Shown here: one piece after another, positions 43,364-52,396 of the stretch
Layout: every line of letters begins with the position of its first letter
Numbering within the stretch: the first letter of the stretch is position 1
Notes under the pieces: generated by a model
What the model was told of the DNA's origin: nothing
What the model saw: the letters and a program-made list of their open reading frames with translations, nothing else
The model's database searches: none
Source: a bacterium
GTDB lineage: Bacteria > JAGOBX01
DNA: 64,000 nucleotides
Assembly (NCBI GenBank): GCA_029551925.1
Contig: JAKPEO010000056.1
Coordinates: 1-64,000 of the forward strand
Direction: 5' to 3'
Made by a program: the position numbers and the translations under genes

Positions 43364-44155
43364 TTGATAGGCAAGAATATTAGATTAGAAAGAATAATTA
43401 ATCGCAATACTGGAAAAGCAGTGATTATTCCAATGGATCACGGATTGACAGTCGGTCCGATTAAGGGCTTAGAAAATATGAAAAACACGATAAATGCAGT
43501 AGCAAACGGCGGCGCAAATGCGATAATACTGCATAAAGGAATAGTTATAAATGGTCATCGCAAGAAAGGAAAAGATATAGGGCTGATTATTCATTTATCA
43601 GGAAGCACATCATTGAGTTCTGATCCTAATGCTAAAGTATTAGTATGTTCAGTAGAAGAAGCGATAAGATTAGGCGCTGATGCTGTGTCAATACATATTA
43701 ATATTGGCGCTGAGAGCGAGAGCAAAATGCTTGAAGATTTTGGCGCTATTTCTAAAAAATGTATGGATTGGGGAATGCCGTTATTAGCGATGATTTATAC
43801 GCGCGGCAAAAAAATCAAAAATGAAAATGAGGTCGAAGTAGTAAAGCATGCAGCCCGCGTTGCCGCAGAAATGGGCGCTGATATAGTGAAAGTATCATAT
43901 ACCGGCAGCGAATCATCATTTAAGCAAGTTGTAAAAGGTTGCCCGATTCCTGTGATGATAGCTGGCGGCGAGACACAAGCGAATGAACGTGATTTTTTGG
44001 AATGTGTGTATTCAGCCATCCGCGCAGGCGCATCCGGAGTGACAATAGGTAGGAATGCGTTTAGCCATAAAAATCCAGCAAAGATGACAGCTGCTATTTG
44101 CGCGATAGTTCATCAAAAGAAATCAGTGAATGAAGCGTTGAAATTATTAGATTAA
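43364..44155 (+). CDS. 2-amino-3,7-dideoxy-D-threo-hept-6-ulosonate synthase (archaeal-type AroA')
   Basis: A 263-residue class I aldolase-like enzyme that makes the C7 precursor of 3-dehydroquinate in the archaeal-type route. Family features are [17 protein letters not shown] (GLENM follows), [32 protein letters not shown], and the catalytic Lys region [13 protein letters not shown], then [11 protein letters not shown] and [12 protein letters not shown]. The start codon is TTG with a strong AGGAGG site, and no in-frame ATG is close upstream. The next gene is the matching dehydroquinate synthase. A conventional AroG/AroF-type DAHP synthase is not in this window. It could in principle be a fructose-bisphosphate aldolase relative, but the paired neighbour supports the aromatic role. 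Confidence 0.88.
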   Translation: MIGKNIRLERIINRNTGKAVIIPMDHGLTVGPIKGLENMKNTINAVANGGANAIILHKGIVINGHRKKGKDIGLIIHLSGSTSLSSDPNAKVLVCSVEEAIRLGADAVSIHINIGAESESKMLEDFGAISKKCMDWGMPLLAMIYTRGKKIKNENEVEVVKHAARVAAEMGADIVKVSYTGSESSFKQVVKGCPIPVMIAGGETQANERDFLECVYSAIRAGASGVTIGRNAFSHKNPAKMTAAICAIVHQKKSVNEALKLLD

Positions 44156-44165
44156 GGAACGATAG

Positions 44166-45170
44166 ATGAGAAAGATACTATTTAATTCGTCAGATAAATT
44201 TGTTAAAAATTTAATTACTTTTGCGATAGAGCATGGAATTACTGATTTTTTAACCGCCAGCGAAGAAGTAGCGCAAAAAATCAGAGAATTAGCGAAAGTG
44301 AAAATTATAAGTTCGCAGAGTTTTGCAGATATATTAATTGGTAGAGATATTGAATATATCAATGTTAGCGATAAAAAGAGCGAAGAATTAGCAGTGCAAT
44401 CAGCGCGCGTTAAACCTGTTATTGTAAAATTAGAAAATTGGAAAATTATACCAATTGAAAATATATTAGCGCAGACAGATAATATAATAGTAGAAGTCAA
44501 TAATTTTGAAGAATTGAAATTATGCGCTGGGATATTAGAAAAAGGCGTTAGCGCTTTTGTTATAAATACGAGCGATTTTAATGAATTAAAAGAGATGATT
44601 GATTATATAAATAGTCAGACATTAAAATTAGAATTAATTGACGCTGAAATCATAAAGGTTTCGCAGTTGCCTGTGACTGATAGAGTGTGCATTGATTCCT
44701 GCAATATAATGACAATCGGCGAAGGTTTTTTAATTGGCTCGTCGAGTCAATGTTTATTTTTAGTTCATTCTGAAACCGTAGAAAATCCGTATGTTGCAGC
44801 GCGGCCTTTCAGAGTAAATGCCGGCGCAGTGCATTCGTATATTTTACTGCCGGATAATAAAACGCAGTATTTATCAGAATTAAAAGCAGGCGATTCGTTA
44901 TTGACTGTAAATGCCAAAGGCGAGACGCAGTTGAATGTAGTAGGCAGAATAAAACTCGAAAAGCGTCCGATGTTGCTAATAAAGGCGAAATACGAGCAGC
45001 GCGAATTTTCGGTAGTTTTGCAGAATGCCGAGACTGTGAATTTAACAAGCGCGGAAGGTATGCCTATTTCAGTGACAAAACTCAAATCAGGTGATAAAGT
45101 AAAGTGTTATATAGAAAATGTCGGCAGACATTTTGGTATGAGCATAGTAGAGACGATAACCGAAAAATAA
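44166..45170 (+). CDS. 3-dehydroquinate synthase II (archaeal-type AroB')
   Basis: A 334-residue enzyme of the MJ1249-like family, which oxidatively converts the product of the preceding enzyme to 3-dehydroquinate, probably with NAD. Recognisable blocks are RVCIDSCNIMTIGEGFLIGS, FLVHSETVENPYVAARPFR, VNAGAVHSYILLPDNKTQYL, LKAGDSLLTVNAKGE, and a C-terminal SAEGMPISVTKLKSGDKV. It is unrelated to the usual AroB. Ten bases separate it from the aldolase-type gene, so both form one operon. Such pairs occur in archaea and a scattered set of bacteria, suggesting horizontal spread or ancient inheritance. Confidence 0.92.
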   Translation: MRKILFNSSDKFVKNLITFAIEHGITDFLTASEEVAQKIRELAKVKIISSQSFADILIGRDIEYINVSDKKSEELAVQSARVKPVIVKLENWKIIPIENILAQTDNIIVEVNNFEELKLCAGILEKGVSAFVINTSDFNELKEMIDYINSQTLKLELIDAEIIKVSQLPVTDRVCIDSCNIMTIGEGFLIGSSSQCLFLVHSETVENPYVAARPFRVNAGAVHSYILLPDNKTQYLSELKAGDSLLTVNAKGETQLNVVGRIKLEKRPMLLIKAKYEQREFSVVLQNAETVNLTSAEGMPISVTKLKSGDKVKCYIENVGRHFGMSIVETITEK

Positions 45171-45183
45171 AAAGTGATTAAAT

Positions 45184-47277
45184 GTGAAAATTAATAGAGA
45201 AGTAAAATTTATTTTTAAATTATCAGATAATAAATCAGAAAATAAAATATTAATCGAAGAATTATTAAGAGAATTTATTGACTATTGGCGCGATACTCCG
45301 GAGATTCAAAATATCCTTTTAGAGATAGAAAATAACAATTCTATATATGAATTGCGATTTAATGTATATTCCACGGCGTTGGCAGAGGAAGCGCGCGGCA
45401 TTATTATTACCGGCTTTGGCAATTCTAAATACGAGAATTTATTTGATTTAACAGTGCTGCTTTTAAAGAATTTTTTGACGGAGAAAAATATCGCTAATTA
45501 CATTAAAGCGCCGATTGAAAAAGTCAACGGAGCATTTGAAGATATACATTCTGATATTGACGAATTAGAAGACGAGATCCCAAAAAATTTCAAAGACCTT
45601 GATGATGAATCCTTAAAAGAATTGAAAATAAAATTATCATATCAATTGGAGATGATTTTAAACAAAGCTGATTTGATAATAAAAAACTTGAAATTATTAG
45701 ACGATAGAATATTAGCGTTTGTCAAAGAATATCAGATTAAATTAGGAATTCACAAACAAACAAAATTTGCTATTCAGAAGCAGTATGAGCAGACAATAGA
45801 TTCAGCGAAATTATTGCTTAATAAAGATGTAGAAAAAATCCATATTGATAAAATTTCGCATTTTCGCGAAGGCAGCGGATATTTTGATTTAGGAATGTTT
45901 GACGATGCAATTGACGAATTTAATAAAGCGCTTGAAATCGAGCCGGATAATATTGAATTATTGAATAAACTCGGCTGGGCGTATTTTATGCTCGATGATA
46001 TGTCAAAAGCCGAAGAATATTTTAATAAAGTTTTGAATTTGGATAATAATAATATTCTTGCGATAAACGGGCTTGCTGCTATTACTTTTAAGACGCATAA
46101 TTATGATAAAAGCATCGAGTTATTTAATAAAAGCATTTCATTAGCGAATGATGTCGAGCCGATTTATTTTGCGTTAAATCAGTTAGGGCAATTGTATTTA
46201 TTAAAATCAGATTATGAAATGGCAATAAAAAAATTTTATAAAGCAATAGAACTGCTGCCGGACAGAGAAGAGGCGCATTATAATTTAGCGAATATTTATT
46301 ATAATTTAGGATTGTTTAATGAAGCGGTGTATGAATATAATAAATGCCTTGAAATTAATAGCGCTGACCGTTATGCAGAAGCATATAAATTAACGGCAGA
46401 AGGTCAGATTTTGCTGAATGAAAATATGATTGATGAAGCGATAGAAAAATTTAAGGAAGCGATAGAAAAAGATATTGAAGACCCGTCGTTTTATAATAAT
46501 TTAGGCGCAGCGTATAATAAATCCGGCGATTATTATAAAGCAGTGAAAGCATTTAAAAAAGCGATAGAACTCAATCCGAATTATCAAATAGCTTATATTA
46601 ATTTAGGATATATCAGCGATAAATTGAATGAATTAGACGAAGCGATAAAATATTATAAAAAAGCGCTTGAATTAAAACCGGACGATATTGTCGCATTGAA
46701 TAATTTGGGCTGGGATTTATATTTAGTTCATAAATACGACGAAGCAGAAGAGTGCTATTTAAAAGCGCTGAAAATAGATTCGCATAATATTCAAGCGTTG
46801 AATAATCTTGGCTGGCTGTATATAAAAAAAGCAGAATACAGCAAAGCGCTCGGCGTGTATCAGATAGTATTAGAAATAGACCAAAATAATGCTATGGCAT
46901 ATAATGATATTGGTTATTTGTATTATAAAAAAAATATGTTGGATAAAGCGATACTTGAATTAAATAAAGCCATTAGATTGAATAATGACCGCGAGGCAAT
47001 GACCTACGCTTATTATCATTTAGGTCTTGTTTATTTAAAGAAAAAATTAAAAAATGAAGCGATAGCGTCGTTTAATAAAGCGATAAAACTTGACGGGCAA
47101 TATCAAGAGCCGTATTATCAATTAGGGTTGCTTTATAAAAATAATGAAGAGTATGCCACTGCTTTGAAGTATTTTGATAATTGTATTTCAGTTAATCCAA
47201 ATACTAAATACGCGAAAAAATCCAAAGAGCACATAAAAAAAATTCAGATAATAATGAAAGAAGAGGTGGAAAATTGA
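45184..47277 (+). CDS. Large tetratricopeptide-repeat protein
   Basis: A 697-residue protein starting at GTG. Residues 1-220 are a helical, highly charged region with possible coiled coil (LKELKIKLSYQLEMILNKAD). From about 225 to the end there are about 13 tetratricopeptide repeats, such as GMFDDAIDEFNKALEIEPDN, KSGDYYKAVKAFKKAIELNP and NMLDKAILELNKAIRL. The repeats match the 34-residue consensus well. No signal peptide or enzymatic domain is seen, so it is a cytoplasmic scaffold. Its stop overlaps the TTG start of the NYN gene, suggesting coupled synthesis and possible interaction. Confidence 0.93.
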   Translation: MKINREVKFIFKLSDNKSENKILIEELLREFIDYWRDTPEIQNILLEIENNNSIYELRFNVYSTALAEEARGIIITGFGNSKYENLFDLTVLLLKNFLTEKNIANYIKAPIEKVNGAFEDIHSDIDELEDEIPKNFKDLDDESLKELKIKLSYQLEMILNKADLIIKNLKLLDDRILAFVKEYQIKLGIHKQTKFAIQKQYEQTIDSAKLLLNKDVEKIHIDKISHFREGSGYFDLGMFDDAIDEFNKALEIEPDNIELLNKLGWAYFMLDDMSKAEEYFNKVLNLDNNNILAINGLAAITFKTHNYDKSIELFNKSISLANDVEPIYFALNQLGQLYLLKSDYEMAIKKFYKAIELLPDREEAHYNLANIYYNLGLFNEAVYEYNKCLEINSADRYAEAYKLTAEGQILLNENMIDEAIEKFKEAIEKDIEDPSFYNNLGAAYNKSGDYYKAVKAFKKAIELNPNYQIAYINLGYISDKLNELDEAIKYYKKALELKPDDIVALNNLGWDLYLVHKYDEAEECYLKALKIDSHNIQALNNLGWLYIKKAEYSKALGVYQIVLEIDQNNAMAYNDIGYLYYKKNMLDKAILELNKAIRLNNDREAMTYAYYHLGLVYLKKKLKNEAIASFNKAIKLDGQYQEPYYQLGLLYKNNEEYATALKYFDNCISVNPNTKYAKKSKEHIKKIQIIMKEEVEN

Positions 47278-47771
47278 AATTGTTAAAAAATCAGAGAATA
47301 GCGATATTTGTTGATGTTCAGAATATGTTTTATTCTGCAAAAAATATATATCATGCTAAATTAGATTTTGGAAAATTATTGGAAAATATAATTAAAGATA
47401 GGCAGTTGATAAGAGCGATTGCTTATATAGTGCAAACTCCTGAAATTGATCAGACAGCGTTTATAAATATTTTAAGACATATAGGTTTTGAAGTAAAATC
47501 AAAGACATTAAAACAGCGACCGGATGGCTCTGCAAAAGGTGATTGGGATATGGGCTTGGCGATAGATGCGATTTCGATAGCAGCGAAAGTAGATGTGATT
47601 GCGCTTGCTAGCGGCGACGGCGATTTTACAGATTTAGTTTATCATTTAAAATCTCACGGTGTGCGCGTTGAGGTTCATTCATTTTTGCGCAGCACTGCCG
47701 AAGAATTGATAAATGCCGCCACAGAGCATTATCAATTAGACGAAAATATATTGATGCCTTATAAAAAATGA
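47274..47771 (+). CDS. NYN-domain (LabA/DUF88-type) putative RNase
   Basis: A 165-residue PIN-like nuclease-fold protein. Acidic metal-binding residues appear in IAIFVDVQNMFYSAKN, KGDWDMGLAIDAISIAAKVD and LASGDGDFTDLVYHLKSHG, as in LabA/DUF88 proteins that are thought to act on RNA. It has no membrane segment. The TTG start follows GAGGTGG and overlaps the TPR stop (TTGA). Its own stop overlaps the next ATG (ATGA). The TPR-NYN pair may be a functional unit, for example in RNA turnover guided by protein contacts. Confidence 0.87.
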   Translation: MKLLKNQRIAIFVDVQNMFYSAKNIYHAKLDFGKLLENIIKDRQLIRAIAYIVQTPEIDQTAFINILRHIGFEVKSKTLKQRPDGSAKGDWDMGLAIDAISIAAKVDVIALASGDGDFTDLVYHLKSHGVRVEVHSFLRSTAEELINAATEHYQLDENILMPYKK

Positions 47772-48547
47772 AATTATTTTTGAATTTTATCGAATATCGC
47801 GAATTGCTTTATAATTTAGCGATTAAAGAAATCAAAGTGCGCTATAAAAGCGCATTATTAGGATTTATTTGGGCGCTGCTTGTGCCTGTATCTATTATGT
47901 TTGTTTTTTTGATTATATTCTCAATGCTTTTTAAGATTAAAGAATTAACGCCTGTTTATCTGCTTGCCGCATTATTTCCGTGGATTTTTTTGAGTATGTC
48001 ATTAAGCGGCGCGGCGACTTGCATAGTAGAAAACAGCAATATAATAAAAAAAGTTTTTTTTCCGAGAGAGTTATTGCCCGTATCAATTGTATTAGCGAAT
48101 TTTTTTAATTTTGTTTTGTCTATTGCGTTATTGATTGTAATATCGATTATTTCAAAAAACAATATTAACGCCACACTGTTATTTTTGCCGATTGTGATGA
48201 TTATGCAGGCACTGTTCGTTTCAGGTATTACGCTTATATTTTCCGCGCTTTTTGTTTATTTCCGCGATATAAAATATTTTGTGGAAATTTTATTGACTAT
48301 CTGGTTTTATCTTACTCCTATTTTTTATGACCAGAAATTAATCAGAAATTTTTCAGAAAAAGCGTTTACGATTTTTTTATTGAATCCGATGACTGGATTG
48401 ATTGTGATGTATCGTGATATTTTAATTAATGGCATTTTATCGTCAAGCGTTTTGATTTCATTTACTTTTTTTCTTTGTGTATTGACATTTGTTATTGGCT
48501 TGATATTAAATAAAAAATTAAGTCCGTATTTTGCCGATTATGTTTAA
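47768..48547 (+). CDS. ABC-2-type polysaccharide export permease
   Basis: A 259-residue inner-membrane protein with six predicted helices. The start IKEIKVRYKSALLGFIWALL (about 15-40) and the segments FPWIFLSMSLSGAATCIVEN and IIKKVFFPRELLPVSIV are typical of Wzm/TagG-like permeases exporting lipid-linked polysaccharides. The partner ATPase (Wzt/TagH type) normally lies next to it but is absent here. It overlaps the NYN gene as ATGA and is followed by the recombinase gene 19 bases later. Confidence 0.88.
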   Translation: MKLFLNFIEYRELLYNLAIKEIKVRYKSALLGFIWALLVPVSIMFVFLIIFSMLFKIKELTPVYLLAALFPWIFLSMSLSGAATCIVENSNIIKKVFFPRELLPVSIVLANFFNFVLSIALLIVISIISKNNINATLLFLPIVMIMQALFVSGITLIFSALFVYFRDIKYFVEILLTIWFYLTPIFYDQKLIRNFSEKAFTIFLLNPMTGLIVMYRDILINGILSSSVLISFTFFLCVLTFVIGLILNKKLSPYFADYV

Positions 48548-48566
48548 AAAAAAAATTGATTAGATT

Positions 48567-49529
48567 ATGTCAAAATTAAAAGAAAAAAATCAAGAAATTA
48601 ACGAGTTTTTGGACGAAAAAAAAATAAGAGAATATTATGTTCCGCAATTTTTGGAATATTTAGCAACTGAAAAAAATTATTCGGAATTGACTATCCAATC
48701 ATATTATTTAGATGTAGTGAAGTTTATAACTTATTTGGAAAAGGAATTTGGCGGCTATGCTTTGAATAATATCAATTATCGATTGATCCGGGATTTTTTA
48801 AGAATTTTAGAAATGAACGATGCCCAGAAATATAATCGCAATTCGTTAATAAGAATTTTGTCAGGCGTAAAATCTTATTTTAAATTTTTGACTAAAAAAA
48901 ATATTATAACGATTAATCCCGCGCGAACAGTGGCAACTCCAAAAAAAGAAAAATATATACCAGAATTTTTATTTGAACAAGAATTAGAAAATTTTTTAAA
49001 GTTGCCGAATTGCAGTAAATTCGATGGGCTGCGCGATTATGTAATATTAGAGTTTTTGTATTCAACTGGCGTGCGTGTAAGCGAACTTGTAGGAATAAAA
49101 GTTAGCGATGTCCAAAATGCCGATGTTTTAAAAGTTTTTGGCAAAGGCAAAAAAGAACGAATTATTCCGATTGGCAGCGAATTAAAATGCGCAATAGCTG
49201 ATTATCTTCCGCGGCGCGAGTTGTTTTTGAATAGAAAAAATAAAAAAGAAAATCAATATTTATTTGTTAATTTAATGGGCGATAGATTAACGGATAGAGG
49301 TGTGAGATTAATAGTTGAAAAGTATTTGTTGAAATCAGCGCTTTTAAAAAATGTTTCGCCGCATACATTTAGACATACATTTGCTACGCATTTATTAAAT
49401 CGCGGCGCTGATATTAGAGCAGTGCAGGAATTACTCGGACATTCGTCGTTATCGACCACTCAAATATATACGCATTTAACTACTGAACGAATAAAAAATG
49501 TGTATAATGCTTGTCATCCGCGCGCGTAA
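48567..49529 (+). CDS. Tyrosine recombinase XerC/XerD-like
   Basis: A 320-residue site-specific recombinase. An N-terminal SAM-like DNA-binding domain (FLEYLATEKNYSELTIQSYY) is followed by the catalytic domain with all six residues: Arg in TGVRVSEL, Lys in GKGKKER, His-x-x-Arg in HTFRHTFATHLL, His in LGHSSLSTT and the nucleophile Tyr in IYTH. It has about 20 extra residues at the N-terminus compared with E. coli XerD. It probably resolves chromosome dimers at a dif site, though as the only such gene in view it could also be a mobile-element integrase. No dif-like site was identified nearby. Confidence 0.9.
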   Translation: MSKLKEKNQEINEFLDEKKIREYYVPQFLEYLATEKNYSELTIQSYYLDVVKFITYLEKEFGGYALNNINYRLIRDFLRILEMNDAQKYNRNSLIRILSGVKSYFKFLTKKNIITINPARTVATPKKEKYIPEFLFEQELENFLKLPNCSKFDGLRDYVILEFLYSTGVRVSELVGIKVSDVQNADVLKVFGKGKKERIIPIGSELKCAIADYLPRRELFLNRKNKKENQYLFVNLMGDRLTDRGVRLIVEKYLLKSALLKNVSPHTFRHTFATHLLNRGADIRAVQELLGHSSLSTTQIYTHLTTERIKNVYNACHPRA

Positions 49530-49923
49530 AACTAAAATCAAATTCACAGCAGAGCCGCAGAGATAGCCAAGAGAAAAACGCAAAGAGAGATATTAATTAA
49601 AAAAATAATTATTAGAATGAAAAAAATAAAATTAAGCATTTGAATTAAAATGGAATAAAGTATTGTGGTTAGAAAATATTTTTTTTATAATACCGTTAAC
49701 TCATTACTTTTAAAGGGGCATAGTAGTTTTTTGCAGTTTTTTGGAGGGAGTTGAGTTTTATGATTTTTTCATCCAATTTTTTTTGAAATTTTTTTAAGTG
49801 TCACAATTCTTATATTGTATTGTCTTAATTTTATTTAATGACAAATATATATTTTGTAAATTACGCAACTTGACTACCACAAAAAAATGAGTAAAATATT
49901 AATTAAATCTTGTATTACGCAGT
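49530..49923 (+). other. Intergenic region between convergent genes, with a repeat-like segment
   Basis: No gene is visible in this 394-base gap. Near its left end, about 49546-49590, there is a G/A-rich segment (CACAGCAGAGCCGCAGAG, then AACGCAAAGAGAG) that resembles the dispersed cacagag-type words common in many genomes. The rest is strongly AT-rich. A GGAGGGAG at about 49741 sits before an 8-codon frame (MIFSSNFF), too short and badly spaced to support as a gene. No convincing terminator hairpin was found for the recombinase. Confidence 0.4.
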
Positions 49924-51723
49924 CTAAATCGCCAATTTTTCTTGATTAATAAAAAATAATTCTTCATTTTCAATAAGCGTAATAATACGTTTTATATGTT
50001 TTGCAATGCGATCAAAACATAAAACATATTCTTTAAAAACATAACTTTCTAGCGGATGGCGCTGATATTTTTTTATTTTATTTGTATTATATTCTTGTAT
50101 TTGCATAGATGTTGTTTTATATGCTTGTAATGCCTCGTTTAGATTTTTACGCGCCTCGCTTGAATGTTGACTGTAAGGATTTATAGAATCACTGCTTGCA
50201 TCAAGAACATTATGTAATTTTTTAAATAACATTTTTAAATGTTCAACATCGTCTTTTTCAAACCAAATTTTCCTTTTAATACGCAGATCTGTTATCTCAA
50301 TTAATTTAGAAATATGATCGCCAATTCGTTCAACATCAATCGTTGCTTGTTCAATAAATTGCAGCAATAATGTTTGCCTGGCGGATAACGGTTGCCTTCC
50401 AATTTGTATCAAATAATCAGAAATTGCTTTTTTTAATTTATCAGTAATTTCTTCATCTAATTCAACTTTTTTAAATTGCGTTTTATCAATTAATAAAAAA
50501 CCTCGATAACAATTTTCTATCATCCTGTGTGTAATCTGTAACATTCGTTCTAATTCCTTGATTGCAGCTAATATTGCATTTTCTGGTTTATTCAATAATG
50601 CATCGTCAAGATACGTGCCGTGTTCTTCAGGAGATTTACTCGGACTCAACGCTATAACTATTTTAATAAAAATCGGCGAAAAAATAAGAAAAATAATACC
50701 GTTTATTGTTTGGACAAGAGTATGCAAATTAGCAGTTTGCCGCACTAAATCAGCGCCGGATATTACAGGGATAAAACGATTATACAAACTAAAAAGCGCT
50801 GCGGCAATAATAGCGCCAAAGACATTAAATAACACATGCGCTAACGCTGAACGTTTGGCGCCAATATTCGTGCCGATTGCGCCGATAACAGTAACTATAC
50901 AAGTTCCAATATGCGCACCTAAAATTAATGGAAATACAACTGCAAAATCAGTTATAACGTCGGTTGCGCATAAAGCAAAAATAATACCTATCATTGCGCC
51001 GCTGCTTTGCATAATAGCAGTTACCAGCGTAGAAAATAAGATGCCGCCTACCATACCAGTGAAAGTATGCGCGTTCGAAACACGAAATATTGATTGCACA
51101 AATTCCGATTTTTTAAATGGATCAACCGCGTGTTTCATCGTAAGCATTCCTAAAAATAAAATGCCAAAACCCATAATGATAAGCCCAATATTTTTTATCC
51201 GTTCATTTTTAAAAAACATATCTATTACAAATCCAATTGCAATCGCTAAATAACAATATTTACCGACATCAAACGCTACAATTTGCATTGACAGAGTTGT
51301 GCCAATATTCGCGCCGATAATAACGCCGATAGAATTGCTAAACTGCAACAGTCCGCTGTTAATAAATCCTACTATCATAACCGTTGTGGCGCCGCTATGG
51401 ATTAAAAAAGATATGAAAGTTCCTACTATTGTTCCAGTAACCGCGTTGTTTGTTAATCGAGTTAAAAGCGACCGCAATTTACTACCCGCAGCATATTCTA
51501 ATGCGTGTGTCATCATTTTCATACCATATATAAAAAGTCCGGCGCCGCCAATTAATTCGCATACAACCAAAAAAAGACTTATTTCTGATTTGTTGTTTAA
51601 AAAAATACTGCTATCGCCAGAGACGGTTGCCAATAATACATTCGGCATCACAATCAAAAAAAGAAATAAAAACAATGAATATTTGACTAAAAAGGTAATG
51701 AAAAAATTACGAATAAAATACAT
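49924..51723 (-). CDS. Na/Pi cotransporter family protein with C-terminal PhoU-like domain
   Basis: A 599-residue inner-membrane protein. About ten membrane helices in residues 1-370 include two inverted Na/Pi cotransport repeats with conserved HSGATTVMIVGF, GANIGTTLS, QSSGAMIGII and GAHIGTCIV. The cytoplasmic C-terminal part (about 375-599) is a PhoU-like helical domain (EQATIDVERIGDHISKLIEI). It probably takes up phosphate with sodium, with the PhoU domain giving feedback. The ATG at 51723 is chosen because GGGAG lies 9 bases upstream; the earlier ATGs at 51732 and 51729 are too close to that site. It stands alone on the minus strand. Confidence 0.9.
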   Translation of the reverse strand: MYFIRNFFITFLVKYSLFLFLFLIVMPNVLLATVSGDSSIFLNNKSEISLFLVVCELIGGAGLFIYGMKMMTHALEYAAGSKLRSLLTRLTNNAVTGTIVGTFISFLIHSGATTVMIVGFINSGLLQFSNSIGVIIGANIGTTLSMQIVAFDVGKYCYLAIAIGFVIDMFFKNERIKNIGLIIMGFGILFLGMLTMKHAVDPFKKSEFVQSIFRVSNAHTFTGMVGGILFSTLVTAIMQSSGAMIGIIFALCATDVITDFAVVFPLILGAHIGTCIVTVIGAIGTNIGAKRSALAHVLFNVFGAIIAAALFSLYNRFIPVISGADLVRQTANLHTLVQTINGIIFLIFSPIFIKIVIALSPSKSPEEHGTYLDDALLNKPENAILAAIKELERMLQITHRMIENCYRGFLLIDKTQFKKVELDEEITDKLKKAISDYLIQIGRQPLSARQTLLLQFIEQATIDVERIGDHISKLIEITDLRIKRKIWFEKDDVEHLKMLFKKLHNVLDASSDSINPYSQHSSEARKNLNEALQAYKTTSMQIQEYNTNKIKKYQRHPLESYVFKEYVLCFDRIAKHIKRIITLIENEELFFINQEKLAI

Positions 51724-51812
51724 TACCATCATCTCCCAATGATTTATTCATCAAAAAAAAATGAACATAAAAAAAATAAAACTATTTTATAAAAATAACA
51801 AAAGTTAACAAA

Positions 51813-51841
51813 ACTATATAATAAGACGAACTAAAAGTCAA
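51813..51841 (-). promoter_or_regulatory. Sigma-70-type promoter for the Na/Pi cotransporter gene
   Basis: On the minus strand TTGACT (complement of 51836-51841) and TATAGT (complement of 51813-51818) are separated by 17 bases. The predicted leader is about 80 bases and AT-rich. Confidence 0.5.
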
Positions 51842-51991
51842 GATAAAAAAAGTAAAAAAATCGGAAAATATCAATATTGACGAGTGAAAAAAGAGAGGTG
51901 AATAACAGGGCGCGGAGAGAAAAAAATAGGTAGAAAAAACAAAAAAAATATAAAAAAAACCAAAAAAAAAAAAGAAATTTATCAAATCTTT

Positions 51992-52057
51992 TTAAATATT
52001 CATCGCTCTCGCTAATGCAGCCGCCAAATTTAGATAAAAAAATGATTTATCGGTCTC
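51992..52057 (-). pseudogene. Possible C-terminal remnant of a lost gene
   Basis: A minus-strand frame of 21 codons ends with FYLNLAAALARAMNI and a stop, bounded upstream by another stop. Ala-rich, GC-richer coding-like sequence stands out in an otherwise AT-only gap, which suggests a decayed gene end. The family is not recognised, and chance cannot be excluded. Confidence 0.25.
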
Positions 52058-52118
52058 TCAACTTTTTGAATTTTGGTTAAATAATCTCTAAAGACTTCAT
52101 TTTAAATATATTTCAAAA

Positions 52119-52145
52119 ATAGTATTTATACTATGTATTTTTTTT
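52119..52145 (+). terminator. Hairpin with T-run in the intergenic region
   Basis: A perfect 6-base stem ATAGTA/TACTAT with a TTTA loop (52119-52134) is followed by GTA and a run of eight Ts. It resembles an intrinsic terminator for a plus-strand transcript, but no gene lies upstream on this strand. It might end a small RNA or be fortuitous in AT-rich sequence. Confidence 0.25.
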
Positions 52146-52331
52146 GAAAAAGTTATTTATTTTTTTTTTATTTTTTTATATTTTTTCTTTTCTCGATTTT
52201 TGGTGTGAAAAAATTATTTTTTTTGGTGTAGAAAATTCGATTTTTTTATTTCAATTATTTCAACGCGAAATATTTTTATATTTTTTATGACTTTTCGAGG
52301 TTGAAACTAACGAATTTGTGGTTAATAAGAC

Positions 52332-52360
52332 TTGACAAAGCTGAGAGATTAACTTATAAT
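52332..52360 (+). promoter_or_regulatory. Consensus sigma-70-type promoter for the DUF4340-glgA run
   Basis: TTGACA at 52332-52337 and TATAAT at 52355-52360 are both perfect and separated by an ideal 17 bases, giving the best promoter in the window. The start point would be near 52367, about 30 bases before the ATG at 52397. Confidence 0.8.
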
Positions 52361-52396
52361 CGAACAGCAAAAAAAAGATTAAAACAGTGAAATATT

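Larger units (their letters stand above)
51842..52331. other. AT-rich divergent intergenic region
   Basis: This is the main part of a 650-base non-coding gap between divergent genes. It contains a low-complexity A-rich run (51900-51980) and a short GC-richer island with a protein-like frame (51992-52057, described separately). A hairpin with T-run lies at 52119-52145. Two direct copies of TTTTTGGTGT sit at 52197-52206 and 52220-52229, 23 bases apart and about 100-135 bases upstream of the promoter at 52332. The latter could be activator sites. No complete gene is seen. Confidence 0.5.

Noticed and set aside
49546-49590. Possible CRISPR or tandem repeat array in the CACAGCAGAG-like segment.
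   Set aside because: There are no regularly spaced identical units; only a single loosely repetitive segment is present.
49741-49785. GGAGGGAG followed by an ATG and an 8-codon frame, a possible leader peptide.
   Set aside because: The ribosome-binding site is too far from the ATG, the frame is very short, and the only downstream gene is on the other strand.
50558-51253. A 231-codon plus-strand frame opposite the Na/Pi cotransporter.
   Set aside because: It is the antisense shadow of a well-supported gene with clear family motifs, and has no ribosome-binding site.
51782-51985. A 67-codon minus-strand frame rich in Phe.
   Set aside because: It arises from A-rich low-complexity DNA, has an unrealistic composition, and overlaps the cotransporter promoter.
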